From positions 4,030,001 to 4,094,000 of the forward strand of contig JAGMUV010000003.1 in NCBI GenBank assembly GCA_020744425.1: 64,000 bases of DNA, read 5' to 3'. The DNA is from Dactylonectria macrodidyma. Taxonomy: Eukaryota > Ascomycota > Sordariomycetes > Hypocreales > Nectriaceae. Under the pieces are notes generated by a model that worked only from the letters and a program-made list of their open reading frames with translations, was not told the origin of the DNA and made no database searches. The translations under genes and the position numbers were made by a program. Below, one piece after another: positions 44,498-55,122 of the stretch. Each line of letters opens with the position of its first letter. Position 1 is the first letter of the stretch.

Positions 44498-44838
44498 GTG
44501 CGGACGCATGCAGGATATTGTGAGGTTGCCTGGCAGCAAGCGTTGAACAAGTTGGAACAGGTAGCACTGTGTGTTCAGCACAGTCAGCCACGAGTAAATT
44601 TGAATACAGAATAGAACGCCGCGTCTTGGTACTGCAGAAGTTTTAATGGAACACGATGATAAAGGTAACCCTTGTGGTAAACGCTCTCAGTGGCAGGCAG
44701 CATGCAGAAATGAGTTGAAAGAGCGTGACTCCACCACACCGACTGAGTCATTGAACCACCTTCATCATCATCATCAGCATCATCATTTCATACCAACTCT
44801 GGCGCAAAAAGATCGGTTCTACTCACCACCCAGGCCTA
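44498..44838. other. Short intergenic region with ATC repeat
   Basis: 341 bases between the adenylating enzyme and the CDC123-like gene in tandem. It holds an interrupted (ATC)n run at 44762..44786, likely in the 5' UTR of the second gene. Confidence 0.5.
44762..44786. repeat. Interrupted trinucleotide (ATC)n repeat
   Basis: TCATCATCATCATCAGCATC continues with ATCAT; about eight triplets with one G interruption, 53 bases before the CDC123-like start codon. Confidence 0.8.
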
Positions 44839-45786
44839 ATGCGATTAGCAAATATGAAGCTGAATATTGTCGACTACAATGATGTGCAGCTAGATCTCGA
44901 CACTGGCGTGCCAACCAACTTCAACACCAACTTTCATACTGCAGATGAGGCGCCAGACCTACCCATACCGACTAACAAACCGTACTCGTTTGGTAGATGG
45001 CTTCCACTGATTCTGAGCTCGCGCGGCCTAAATGCTGCAGCTGTGCAAACTGTGCGCCTCTCGCGCGCGCAGGTCCGCATCGCCGTGGAAGCTGCTGGGG
45101 CGTCGGTTCACACCCGTGTGCTGAATCGGGTCTACGCTGAAGATCTCGAGGAAGAAGTGCATTCTGCTTTCGGCGGCCTATCGTTTCCAAAGGAAGGACT
45201 CTTCATGCGGCTCGGAGCATGCTCTCCCAAGGACGGCGCTCACACTGTCCCTGGGCAATTGTCGCTGCACTCGATTAACGACATCATCCTTCGCCTCACG
45301 ACGTCTGGACGTGCCTTAACGACTTTCAACAACATGCTCAACAGCGACGCCCAAGACATTCGTATTTTCTTCCTACCGTTTGACGCGAGAATGAAGACGC
45401 AGAGAGAATATCGGGTTTTTTGCGTCCCGGGTTCGCTGCGGATCAGCGCCGTCAGTCAGTACCAGTGGCACAAGCCCTGGATGTTTGCTGGCAAAAGTGT
45501 CGAGGAGCGGGGCGCGATTGCGAGGCGAATCATGGCTGGAATTGAGGAGCTGCACGCCAAAATCATGGGCGATTTACGAGGCGACGAAGATGACGTGCTA
45601 TTGGCGCAGCAGGGCTTTACGTTTGACGTGCTTTACGATGAGGAGAGGGAATGCTGTGAGTTGATTGAGCTCAATACGTTTGGGGTGAGGAGTGCGTGTG
45701 GCTCGTGTTTGTTTCATTGGGTGAAGGACCGAGATTTGCTGTATGGGCAGGATGCTGAGGACGTGGAGTTTCGGGTGGCTGTATAA
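44839..45786 (+). CDS. CDC123-like (D123 family) ATP-grasp protein
   Basis: A single-exon gene of 315 codons; the ATG at 44857 (MKLNIVDYND) is an alternative start. The family features are FGRWLPLI near the N-terminus, LFMRLGACSPKDGAH (compare the SPRDA/SPKDA block of D123), REYRVFCVPGSLRISAVSQY (compare EFRCFV...AISQR) and GFTFDVLYDEERECCELIEL followed by NTFG and a Trp-containing segment. True Cdc123 assembles eIF2 and is encoded elsewhere in every eukaryote, so this divergent copy is probably a specialised paralogue. ATP-grasp enzymes can form amide bonds, which makes a ligase role in the cluster conceivable. It lies between the adenylating enzyme and the transporter, all on the plus strand. 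Confidence 0.78.
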   Translation: MRLANMKLNIVDYNDVQLDLDTGVPTNFNTNFHTADEAPDLPIPTNKPYSFGRWLPLILSSRGLNAAAVQTVRLSRAQVRIAVEAAGASVHTRVLNRVYAEDLEEEVHSAFGGLSFPKEGLFMRLGACSPKDGAHTVPGQLSLHSINDIILRLTTSGRALTTFNNMLNSDAQDIRIFFLPFDARMKTQREYRVFCVPGSLRISAVSQYQWHKPWMFAGKSVEERGAIARRIMAGIEELHAKIMGDLRGDEDDVLLAQQGFTFDVLYDEERECCELIELNTFGVRSACGSCLFHWVKDRDLLYGQDAEDVEFRVAV

Positions 45787-46520
45787 ATAAACGATTCAAC
45801 CTGCATGTGATGATGGAATTCAGGGCTATTCAGTGGTAATTCGACGTGCGGTAATTGATCTCAGTGGCGGCGCTATCATTGGTGGTTGAATCCAGGGTTA
45901 ATCAGAGCTGGCGGGGGAACCCAGTCATCGCTTATTCAAAACTTGCTCACCATCTCACCCACAGAGTATAATAATGAATTGAAGAACAACCAGAGGTGTA
46001 CCCTGAAGAGCGTTAGGCTAGTGGCCATATAAAAGAAGTGACCTGTACTGACTCCTCATTTTGGTGAAAGCAGATGTACTCGTCTCCAGTGTTACACACT
46101 GCTCGCGCGGCAGAATCAAAGGCGGCCCGCTCGAAACATCCTTGAGACACAGCCCCAAATCAGCGAATTAGCGAACGAATGGCCCGCGACATATTAGCCG
46201 CATGTACCCCTTGCTCACCTATGCAAGGAGCCTTTGTTGGTGGCTGTCAGCATGCTGCGGCACAGTGAACTTTGAAACAATACGCTCGGTGGCGCAGAGA
46301 TGTATCGTATTATCCGAAGGCCCTCGGATCTTAGCAAAAGTACAGTCAGCACGAGTGGCCACGTCGACTCGCGATTCCAGCCTACTGTTGCGGTTCATTC
46401 TTCTCCCATCTCACCCTCTAGATGGGGACCCGTCGCATGTCCGCAATTTAACGCGTAAATCACATGGGAATTGGTTTTAATCTACATGGTGATTAGCAGC
46501 CTTCATCTCAGACGCGCACC
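45787..46520. promoter_or_regulatory. Upstream region of the cluster transporter
   Basis: 734 bases with no coding sequence. The octamer CTTGCTCA occurs twice (45942..45949 and 46210..46217); the same octamer is upstream of the isocyanide synthase. It also occurs at two unrelated places in the window, so the association is weak. Confidence 0.35.
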
Positions 46521-48353
46521 ATGGCGATACCGCGTTCGGATCGCCGAGACTCTTCCGACACGGATGTAGATAGCCTCAGCACCGGCCATGGCAAGGGCTC
46601 ATCCGACCGCATGAGAGGCATCGACGATGCAGACAACGACGCAGACCCCGCGGGCGAGGGTGCGCGTTTCCTGCCCATGGATATAGACGACGAGGGCGCT
46701 GCAGCTGCTCCCAACGAGGTCCCCAAGTCCACCCAGCGCTATGTCATCCTCATGTGCGTGCAGTTCCTCTTCATCGTCGAGTTCAGCATGTTCATCATGG
46801 AGCCGCCGCTGCAGCAGATCATGGAAGACTTTGTCTGCCACGCGCGCTACTCAGATCATCGCACAGGTGTGACGCAGACGCCCGATGAGCGTTGCAAGGA
46901 CGCAGATGTGCAGGGCACGCTGGCTATGGCGAGGTCGTGGATGATGTGGGTTGGGATGCTGGTTCGTGAGTATCCCCCATCATGGCTGGTGCTATTAATG
47001 AACCAATGCTGATATTGTGTCGTTGTAGCTTTGCTCGTTCAGATTCCATACGGCATTGTTGCCGACAGATACGGCCGTCGCCCGGTCTTGTTTCTTGGCC
47101 TGTTTGGACTTGTGCTCGGCACAGCATGGTACATGATAGTCTGTAAGTCGCCTTCTGCCCATCGCTCTCCTCCAAATCTCGACTCATTATCTCTAACTCG
47201 CTTCAACAGTGTACCACCCAGATGCATTCTCCATATGGCACCTTCTCCTCGGCTCCATCCCCACCCTAATTGGAGGAGGCGGCTCCGTCGTGACAGCCAT
47301 GGTCTGGACCATCCTGTCCGATTCCATCCCAGCCGCCAGGAGAACCTCACTCTTCTACCAGCTGCACGCCATGATGCTCATCCTCAGCGCTGCCTTTCGT
47401 CCCGTCGCCGCCTGGCTGCTCAGCATCGACCCGTGGCTGCCCATGTGGATCGGCCTTGCTGCCCTTGTCGTCAGCATGTTTTCAACCTTGCTCATCCCTG
47501 AGACGCTACATCTTCACAAGTTGGCTGATGAGGAGCGCCGGAGGATGGACCGGGTAAACGGGCATCTCGCTGACGACGGTGAGCTGCTGAAAGCAAAGCA
47601 AAGCGTCATTCAAACTGCCTGGAGCACGACGCGAAAGGACTTTTCCCGGATTTGGCATTTCATGGCCAATTCAAAGCACATCATCCTCCTCATTGTTGCA
47701 TATGGTCTCTGCTATCCCATCAACATTGCCTTTGAAATGAACATGCTCCAGTACGTGACCAAGAGGTTTAACTGGGACTGGTCCACGGTAGGCACTCATC
47801 CCTTCTTTACCGCCATAGATTTCATGCTCACTTTGCTCCACAGGCAACGTATTTTACTACCATCTCCAAGGTTACGTCCGTCATCGTCCTATTGGTTCTT
47901 TTGCCCCTCTTATCCATCTTCATCACAAAGCGCTACCAACTGGAGATCTTGACCAGGGATTTGTATCTGTCCCGCGGCTCCATTCTCTTCATTACTGCCG
48001 GCAACATGTTCACTGCCGTGGCAGCAGCACCTTGGATGCTGGTCATATCCCTCATCGTCCTCAGCCTCGGTAACGGCTTCCAGCCACAGCTTCGCGCCCT
48101 GCTCGCGGGGATAGTGGAACCGCACACCTTGGCAACCCTCAACACGACCATTGCGACGTGCGAAACACTTATCGGGCTTGTTACCGTGCCGGCACTGGGG
48201 TGGCTGCTAAGCAAGGGCATCGATCTCGGAGGCGTCTTGATGGGCTTGCCCTTCGCGATGACGTCCGTCTTCGCCGTATTGGCCTCGGTGGCCATGTTCA
48301 CCTTTAAACTCCCCCGGGGAGTTTCTCAGGCTGACGGTCGTTACGATCATTAG
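46521..48353 (+). CDS. MFS transporter of the isocyanide cluster
   Basis: A 548-residue major facilitator protein with exons 46521..46965, 47029..47142, 47210..47787 and 47844..48353. A 70-residue acidic N-terminal tail (DADNDADPAGEGARFLPMD) precedes helix 1 (YVILMCVQFLFIVEFSMFI). Motif A is GIVADRYGRRPVLFLG between helices 2 and 3. Other landmarks are GGGGSVVTAMVWTILSD (helix 4-5), the central loop after LLIPETLHLHKLADEER, YGLCYPINIAFEMN (helix 7) and LGNGFQPQLRALLAG. About 12 helices are predicted by eye. Position at the end of the cluster suggests export of, or self-protection from, the isocyanide product. Uptake of a metal-product complex is also possible. Confidence 0.88.
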
Positions 48354-48738
48354 AATATCGAATGCTGCGACGATGGCTATCAGATTGCAATCTCCGGCGG
48401 ATTTCTCACGGCAGGGTTTCTATGGAGTGGATAAACTACCAGAGGGCGTTAACGCTTTGATACTTTATTAAAGTCCAGGGATGCAGGCAACAGGGATTGT
48501 GTTTGGGAAAACCATAGACGATATATTTGACGGACGATATGCTTGACACGCGAAGACTATCGTTGGTCGCGCCTCACTGCAAAGAGGGCTAGGAAGTTGA
48601 CGCATAATAGACGCATTTGTTCTTTGCACTTGTATACACATTCGAAGTATGGCGCTACATTCAAGGACGGAACACAGGCGACACCGAGTATACTAGCGAT
48701 CCTAACTCTAACACTCAAGCAATGCCCTCAGTGATGGC
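48354..48738. other. Convergent intergenic region
   Basis: 385 bases between the transporter and the convergent HET gene. It marks the likely right border of the isocyanide cluster. No structure noticed. Confidence 0.5.
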
Positions 48739-50978
48739 CTAGACGAGGACAATGTCCGAGTATTTCTCAGGGTCATCAATCAACTCCTCGTCTCCATGCA
48801 GCGAACTCGTGCCAATCCGTAGATTTCCTAGCCTCCTGAATCGTTTGCCCGCAGACATCGTTGGGCTCTCTGCAGTAACAGCATCCACGATGATTGCGAT
48901 ATATACCCAGCCCTTATGACCAGAATAGGCATTCAAAGACTGCGTCTTTGACAGAACTAGCGCGAATAGTTCCTTGTCCTGCACCCATCTTCTCGTCTCC
49001 TCCGTCTGCCCCAAAACCCCGTCGAACATGGCGTGGACTCCGAACGGGTTGCCATGGGGCGAGCACAGCCGGATGTTACGGCGAAAGCCCTCCGGGAGCT
49101 GCGCCTCGTCCTCCTCTGGCTGCTCACTTAGGTGTAACTTCAACATGGGTGCTTTCAGGCTGACCCAACCGTCCGTCAGCTCTCCAAACGGGTTTTGGTT
49201 GTTCTTCAGCGTTACGCTCCAGTCGGTGACCGTCGCCACGTCTACCCAGCCCGAACTCGTTTTTCCGTGCGCCGACTTCCCGCTGTACGACGCCCAGCTC
49301 CAAGTCGGCGCGATATATCCTGGCTCTCCCGCCAGAGGCAACTCGTCTGGCAGATAGTAGTCGTCTCTTTTATTGCCAAGGCTTTGCCAGCCTAAGCCTT
49401 CCACGATGGCGTCACTCCAGAGTCCAGCTACATATTTGGTGTCAGCTGCTGTATCAGCGTCGCCATCCGAAACTCTTTTGGCCCTCAACCTTCCTCCGAT
49501 GAGACTCGCTAACCCTGAAATGGCCGGAAGCTGATCAGTCTCCAAGGTCATGTTCCGTCCCGTAAAGTCTTCCAGAATGAAATACCACAACTGGTGAATT
49601 TCACTGTGCCCGGATATGCGAGCAATCTGGGTAGATGACGGATCAGGTCCTTCATACATCGAGTTCCAGCGGCCGGGGGCCACAGCGCCGTCTTCCGAGA
49701 CAAAGTGGCGATTGCACTCAAAGAAGAGTTGATCCGATGCAAAGTGGAGAATCCGGTACCCAAGAAGACGTTCCTGGAGAGCCCAAGCTCTAGATGTGAG
49801 GGGCTCATCGTATAGCTCGAGCAAACTGCGCTGATAGACGACAGGAAGTGTGGGAGCATCGTATGCCAAAGCGGGTATGGTCGTGGACCCTGGGCTGGCT
49901 CCCTCGTTGAGAGATGAGACGGTCAACTTCACGGGTACATAGTCCCTTTCTGGCCTTCGGAATATGCCCTTCGTTGTGCTGTCTGCACTATCGGCAGCAA
50001 TTACCACATGGGCTTTGGCATAGACACCCGCCATAGCTGCGGATTCCCGTGCCCAGTCGTCGCCGTCGTCTTGACAAACACACAGCGAATCAATCCAAAG
50101 GTATCTAATGTCAAGATGACGCGTGACCTTGATAGCGTCTTGGAATGTTTTCGGGAGGCTCTCCACCGCAACGCCGCCAACATACTCTGGGAGAGTGTCC
50201 CGAGTCATCTTCATGTGGCCTGAGGGATTGGTTCCCCAGCAGTGGCTGAGCGCGATGTAGCGACCTTTCTGGCTACCGTCGGTTTCGACAAGACATACTT
50301 TGTCTAGATTATCGAGAAGATTGAGGTCAATGACGCGGGAGGGTAGCGCGCCGGTTGGAGGCTGACAGCACTGGTGGTTCGTGACACAATCATCCAGCCA
50401 GCTGGCTGCCAACTCCAAAGGCCCCTTAGCCGAAGCATCTGGGCCGATTTTCTGACTTCGGATGAAGCTAGAGTATTCTAGTCGTGTCAGTTAACATGAC
50501 TGCTGCGAAGAAATCAAGCCAAGGCAGACATACCGCGCTCCGCAGAGAATCCGATCACCGCGACCAGATATAAAACTTTGTCTCTATGGCTGTTAGTGAA
50601 GACCAAAAATCCGTCGCCCCCATCAAAGCGCCGCACGATCCTGAAGCTTGATTCCACTGGCAACCCATGGCCTCCGCGCTCAATGCTAAAGTATCTCTCA
50701 ACAGAACCTAGCTCTAACTTTTGAAACTCAGTAACTAAGCCTTCGAATTTCTGCAAAATAAGCTGGCAAAGGGGACAGTCGCGTGAGGATTGAGCTAGAG
50801 ATTCAAGGCTGGAATGATACGGCAAGCCAACTGTGTCCCAGGAATCTGTCGCATCTGGATCGAGCCGAAAGTGATTTCGAGTGCCGATGGTCCCAACCTG
50901 ATGCCACCAGGATTTTGACATTTCAGGCAGTGTGGACGGAACCAACAAAGCAGCCCGGCAGTTGGAGCAAGCTGACAT
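48739..50978 (-). CDS. HET domain protein
   Basis: A 727-residue HET protein on the minus strand with exons 50534..50978 and 48739..50477 (56-base intron). The HET domain at about residues 215-370 has RYIALSHCWGTNPSG, SLPKTFQDAIKVTRHLDIRY followed by LWIDSLCVCQDD, and MAGVYAKAHVVIAADSA; later ALQERLLGYRILHF is also typical. The N-terminus carries Cys pairs (CSNCRAAL and CPLCQLIL), possibly metal-binding, as in many HET proteins of this subtype. The C-terminal part includes PTWSWASYSG. A role in non-self-triggered cell death is the family expectation. It sits directly beside the biosynthetic cluster but has no obvious biosynthetic role. Confidence 0.93.
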
Positions 50979-51817
50979 TTTTTCAAACCTGGATGTTGCT
51001 CAACAAGCATAACAAGGATGTGTTTGTAGTGTTAAGACTACGGAGTGCGGCTGTCTTCGCAATTGGGGAAGTTGAAGGATTCGTTGATGGCGTGATAATT
51101 TGATCGATCGGCGGTATTACGAGTTGATTGAAGCGGACAAATGAGCGAAACCGACGCAGAGAATGGGAGACCCTTGCTTATCTACCTACCCTAGAGGTGT
51201 CTCGTGATGCGCCGTTTATTGTGGCGCAGCCACAATAGCGGAGGATCGCCAGATCAGGCAGTAGCGAGGCAAACCATGGAATGCTTTACCGGACAGGGCC
51301 GATCTGTTGGACACGAGCATCGCATGGAGTACTGTGAGACTAATCTTCTTTATAATGGAGAATAATTCTGTAGTTGTATTGTATACCACTCTCAAGCCCA
51401 TAAAAAGCAGCCTCGTTCCACCTTTAAACCTCGGTGTTGTACACGTTGACTCGTGTCGCGGATAACCCCTTAGCGGACATTTGATCCAACGCGATATGAG
51501 TGTTCGGGAGCATCAAGATAGCAGTACCAGAGAAGAACTAAACAGAAAAGGCGCAAACGGTCCGATAAGGATGTGCTCCTTGAGTCAGTGCTTTGAGACG
51601 TTGACTATGGGTTGGCGTTGAGACTTTTGAGTCTCGATATCCGGCCTATGTCCGTTGAGGATCTGAACTGTAGCGCCACGGAGTTTACATCGAATTCATA
51701 TGTATTCTCTATTTATGAGCTCATTGACGTGAGTCCTCCAATCTAAGGCATCAAACGCTCTCTATCTTTCTTTAGGACTTCGGTGGGATACAAAAGCAGT
51801 GCTAAATCCTTGCTCAA
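50979..51817. other. Intergenic region with hairpin
   Basis: About 840 bases upstream of the HET gene. A perfect 9-base stem with 3-base loop (TATTGTGGC gca GCCACAATA) lies at 51217..51237. No coding sequence recognised. Confidence 0.5.
51217..51237. repeat. Perfect 9-base-stem hairpin
   Basis: TATTGTGGC at 51217..51225 pairs with GCCACAATA at 51229..51237 around a GCA loop. It lies about 240 bases upstream of the HET start codon; function unknown. Confidence 0.6.
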
Positions 51818-52478
51818 TTAGTCATCCTCATCCGATTCCATATTGTCCAAAAGTGTGTAATTTTCCCTGTTTTCTTTCCACGTCTCGTACATTTTGAACC
51901 CATCCATCACAACAGTGACAAGTGCGGAAACTCTGCAAATGTGTCAGCGTGAGCGTCGCCAGTCGCGAATATGCCCTTCAAGATCTTACCCAGCAAGGAA
52001 AGCAAAAATTCGCACAAATATCAACGTGGCAGTGACTTGCGAGTGGTATCCCGCTCCGGCCGTAAAGGCGAAATCTGCGACCACGACGAAGATGAGGTTG
52101 AAAGACGTCCCGACACCGAGCACGATTTGCTTGATGAAGCGACGGCTCTCATGGGTCGCGCCGACATTACGCTGCTCGAGCTTCGCGCACGCCGATGTGT
52201 AAAATATATTGAAAGCCATGGTGATGCAGCCCTTTCCGCTTGTTAGATGATGTGGAGTGCGAAAATCTCACTGTGTCGAGTCTTACCAAGGCGCTTGCCG
52301 TCCAACATGAGGGCCCATCGTCTCCCCATGATGATGACGCTGTGACGAAGCCGACGGCTCCAGCTAACATGAGACCGAAATGGGCGAAAATACAGACGAC
52401 GTGCGCGACCAACCACGACGACATGTCGCTCATTTCCATGGGGATTCCCATCGTGGCCGATTCTAGGTCGTCTGTCAT
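51818..52478 (-). CDS. Small four-helix membrane protein, hypothetical
   Basis: A 182-residue protein on the minus strand with exons 52287..52478, 51990..52231 and 51818..51932. Both introns (55 and 57 bases) have good signals: GTAAGA donors with CTAAC and CTGAC branch points. Hydrophobic segments are WLVAHVVCIFAHFGLMLAGA, an ITMAFNIFYTSAC segment, VLGVGTSFNLIFVVVADFAF and VTATLIFVRIFAFLAGVSAL. The C-terminus is acidic (NMESDEDD). I recognise no family; it resembles the many small fungal plasma-membrane or ER proteins of unknown role. The consistency of frame over two introns is the main evidence that it is real. Confidence 0.68.
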
Positions 52479-53061
52479 GGTGGCGACGTGGAGTGTGATT
52501 GCGATGACGTCGAGTTCGATGAATGAGAGAAATTGGCAATCATCGAAATGTTGCAGGTCAGCAACACATAAGTTGTCTCATGCTGAGCAGCACGTGCATC
52601 TAGGCATAATATCACAATGAGGTAGGCGTACTATCTATAATTACAGCACTCCAGAGCGCCAGGCCTTTTGCCGGTTGTTCCGCCCGCAGCAACTTGTCCC
52701 ACCAACAGCACTGTGAAACTGGAAGAATGCAAGAATGCAGTGGGCATTACAGGGGATGATCTGTCGATCCTGGCCCATGAATGACGGCTGTCAGCCCTAG
52801 CCAACTCGGTTGGGTCAGACTACTCAGGCCGCAGCAGTGGCTGTGCAATGCTACGCCTTCGTCTCACAAGTCACAATCGCACAGAGAGAGGGAGGGCCGC
52901 CGTAGAAAGTAGAGAGTCAATTGTCCAGGTTTTGATCGGGAAACGAACATTTAGTATGCTTTCATAATGAACCAGCGCATTGTAATTAACGTCTTGATCA
53001 GTTCAACGCCAGCATTACTGGGGACTTCTCCACTCAGCGCCGAGTCTTTCTGCTAAACACT
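52479..53061. other. Divergent intergenic region
   Basis: 583 bases between the membrane-protein gene and a HET gene, transcribed divergently. No coding sequence or repeat stands out. Confidence 0.5.
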
Positions 53062-55122
53062 ATGTGGCTCTTCAAATCCAAAACACCAGATCTCACCTCA
53101 ACAGTCAAAGGCCTCGATCGCCAAACCGTATGCAAAGGCTGCAACCGAATCGAGGTCCTGCTAGATGGAACTCAACAGAAAAAGGCCACTATTCCCGGGC
53201 GTCTTCTGTTCCATAAAGACTATGCAGAGCTGGAGAGGTGCGCTAATAATTGCCACACTTGTCGCGTCTTCCGCCAGGCGCTGCTTTTACAATGTGCCAC
53301 TATTCACGACGCGGAGCAACTCCGCGTAAGGACTGCCGGGTGTGGAGTCTACGCGCGTGTTCGGTACTCTGATTCAGACGGCATGAATCCCATTAGCATC
53401 AAGATCGAGCTCCGCAACTGCCCAGAGCCATCAGCATGGATTCGGTGCGGCGTGGACATGGCTCAAGCGCAGGCCCTTAATCTTGCCGAAAATCCTAATG
53501 GTGACCATACCCGACGTCAAGTGCTCAAATGGCTTGACGACTGCAACCTTAAACATAGTACAACATGTTTAGGTCTACGGTGGTCATCAGAGAACCCATC
53601 TCGCCTCATTCGAATTATCTCCGAATCAGAACTCCAGCTATGCACGTTGCACATACCAACAAAATACGTGGCTCTCAGTTATTCCTGGGGAACCAAGGTC
53701 CTGACCGAGCAAGATGTGCTACTGATGGAACGGGGTCAAACAACACACAACAACATAAAGTCTCGCCATGATTCGTTTCCACTCAGTGATCTTCCCTCAA
53801 CTCTGCGCGATGCCATCTCCTTCTGTCGACTCATCGGCCTTTCTTACATCTGGGTCGACTCGCTCTGCATCATACAAGACGCCAACGACCGAACCGACTT
53901 TGCACGGGAAGCGCCCAAGATGCACCAATATTACGGCAACGCATACTTTACCCTCGCCGTGTGCTCCAACTTCAAAGCCACTGATGCGCTCCTGGCCTCT
54001 CGGACGGCATTCTCTCATCCCATCAGAGCCTCCAGCTTAGGCGGTCTCTGGATTTCCACTCCGGATCGCTCCATGGCGGAGATGCTGTCTCATTCCCCAC
54101 TATCAAAACGCGCCTGGACATTGCAAGAAGAAAGCCTATCTCCGAGAATACTATACTGGACACCACAAAGAATGTACTGGTCCTGTGCGCAAGTCCAACA
54201 TATCGAGTCGGCGGTACAAGAACGGCCGGCCTCCTCTAACTCGGATTCGAGTCTAGCATCTTCTCCAGGACCACAGGCATTTTTGCTCTCCTGTAACCGC
54301 GGCACCTCGGAAGCTCGCCATACTGAGTGGCTCTCTCTTATAGAATCCTACACGCTGCGCGACATGTCCGACTCTACCGATCGATTTCCCGCGTTGGCGA
54401 GTCTTGCCTCGAAATACAAAGATAGCGCCACCAAGGAGGAAGAGTACATTGCAGGTCTTTGGAAAGCTTCCTTTGCTCATGATCTCTCCTGGACTGTCAA
54501 AGCCCCCGCCTTTAAGAGTCCGGACTTTGGATCGAGTGTCCCGCCATCATGGACTTGGGCTTCGCTGCCTGTCTGCACAGGGGTGCAATTGTCCCGCCAA
54601 TTCAATGATGGCCACCGATTGGCTCTTCTAGAGATTGGTTTACCGGAGCAAGTACGGAAGCAAGCAGACAGTACAGACACTGTACAGTGCGGCTCGCTCG
54701 TCACGCATGTTCGCGTACGTGCTCGTCTGCGTCGGTTCTGGGAGGACAGTGCAGAATATCGGCCTTGGTCCATGATTATCTCAACGCTCCAGCAAAACGA
54801 TAATATGACACTGCCACTGACACACGGCTTTAACTTTTCGAGTACTCCTCAGCAGCCTGTATTCTCGGCTGATGTTGCGAGCGGCAAGGTGGTCTCGTAC
54901 GAAGCAAGGAAGCAGGAAATTGTCGGGCAGCTGGACTACACAGTCTATGCGACCAAGATTGGTGACTTGTCCCTCCATATCTACGCCATGGAGATTGCCG
55001 AGAGTTCAATGATGCTGCTCGGAAAATTAGGTGAAGGGAGGTTCCGACGCGTCGGAATAGTGACAAGCTACAGGCCTGATTTCTTCGACGAGGCAAGCGA
55101 GGCAGATATTATCCTTCAGTAG
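53062..55122 (+). CDS. HET domain protein
   Basis: A single-exon gene of 686 codons. The N-terminus has a Cys pair (KGCNRIEVLL and CHTCRVFRQALL). The HET domain at about residues 200-345 reads YVALSYSWGTKVLTEQD, DLPSTLRDAISFCRLIGLSY followed by IWVDSLCIIQDANDR, and MHQYYGNAYFTLAVCS. A later SKRAWTLQEESLSPRILYW is the third conserved block, and SVPPSWTWASLP is the usual C-terminal motif. It lies in a HET-rich region with one more HET gene 2 kb away on the other strand. Confidence 0.93.
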   Translation: MWLFKSKTPDLTSTVKGLDRQTVCKGCNRIEVLLDGTQQKKATIPGRLLFHKDYAELERCANNCHTCRVFRQALLLQCATIHDAEQLRVRTAGCGVYARVRYSDSDGMNPISIKIELRNCPEPSAWIRCGVDMAQAQALNLAENPNGDHTRRQVLKWLDDCNLKHSTTCLGLRWSSENPSRLIRIISESELQLCTLHIPTKYVALSYSWGTKVLTEQDVLLMERGQTTHNNIKSRHDSFPLSDLPSTLRDAISFCRLIGLSYIWVDSLCIIQDANDRTDFAREAPKMHQYYGNAYFTLAVCSNFKATDALLASRTAFSHPIRASSLGGLWISTPDRSMAEMLSHSPLSKRAWTLQEESLSPRILYWTPQRMYWSCAQVQHIESAVQERPASSNSDSSLASSPGPQAFLLSCNRGTSEARHTEWLSLIESYTLRDMSDSTDRFPALASLASKYKDSATKEEEYIAGLWKASFAHDLSWTVKAPAFKSPDFGSSVPPSWTWASLPVCTGVQLSRQFNDGHRLALLEIGLPEQVRKQADSTDTVQCGSLVTHVRVRARLRRFWEDSAEYRPWSMIISTLQQNDNMTLPLTHGFNFSSTPQQPVFSADVASGKVVSYEARKQEIVGQLDYTVYATKIGDLSLHIYAMEIAESSMMLLGKLGEGRFRRVGIVTSYRPDFFDEASEADIILQ

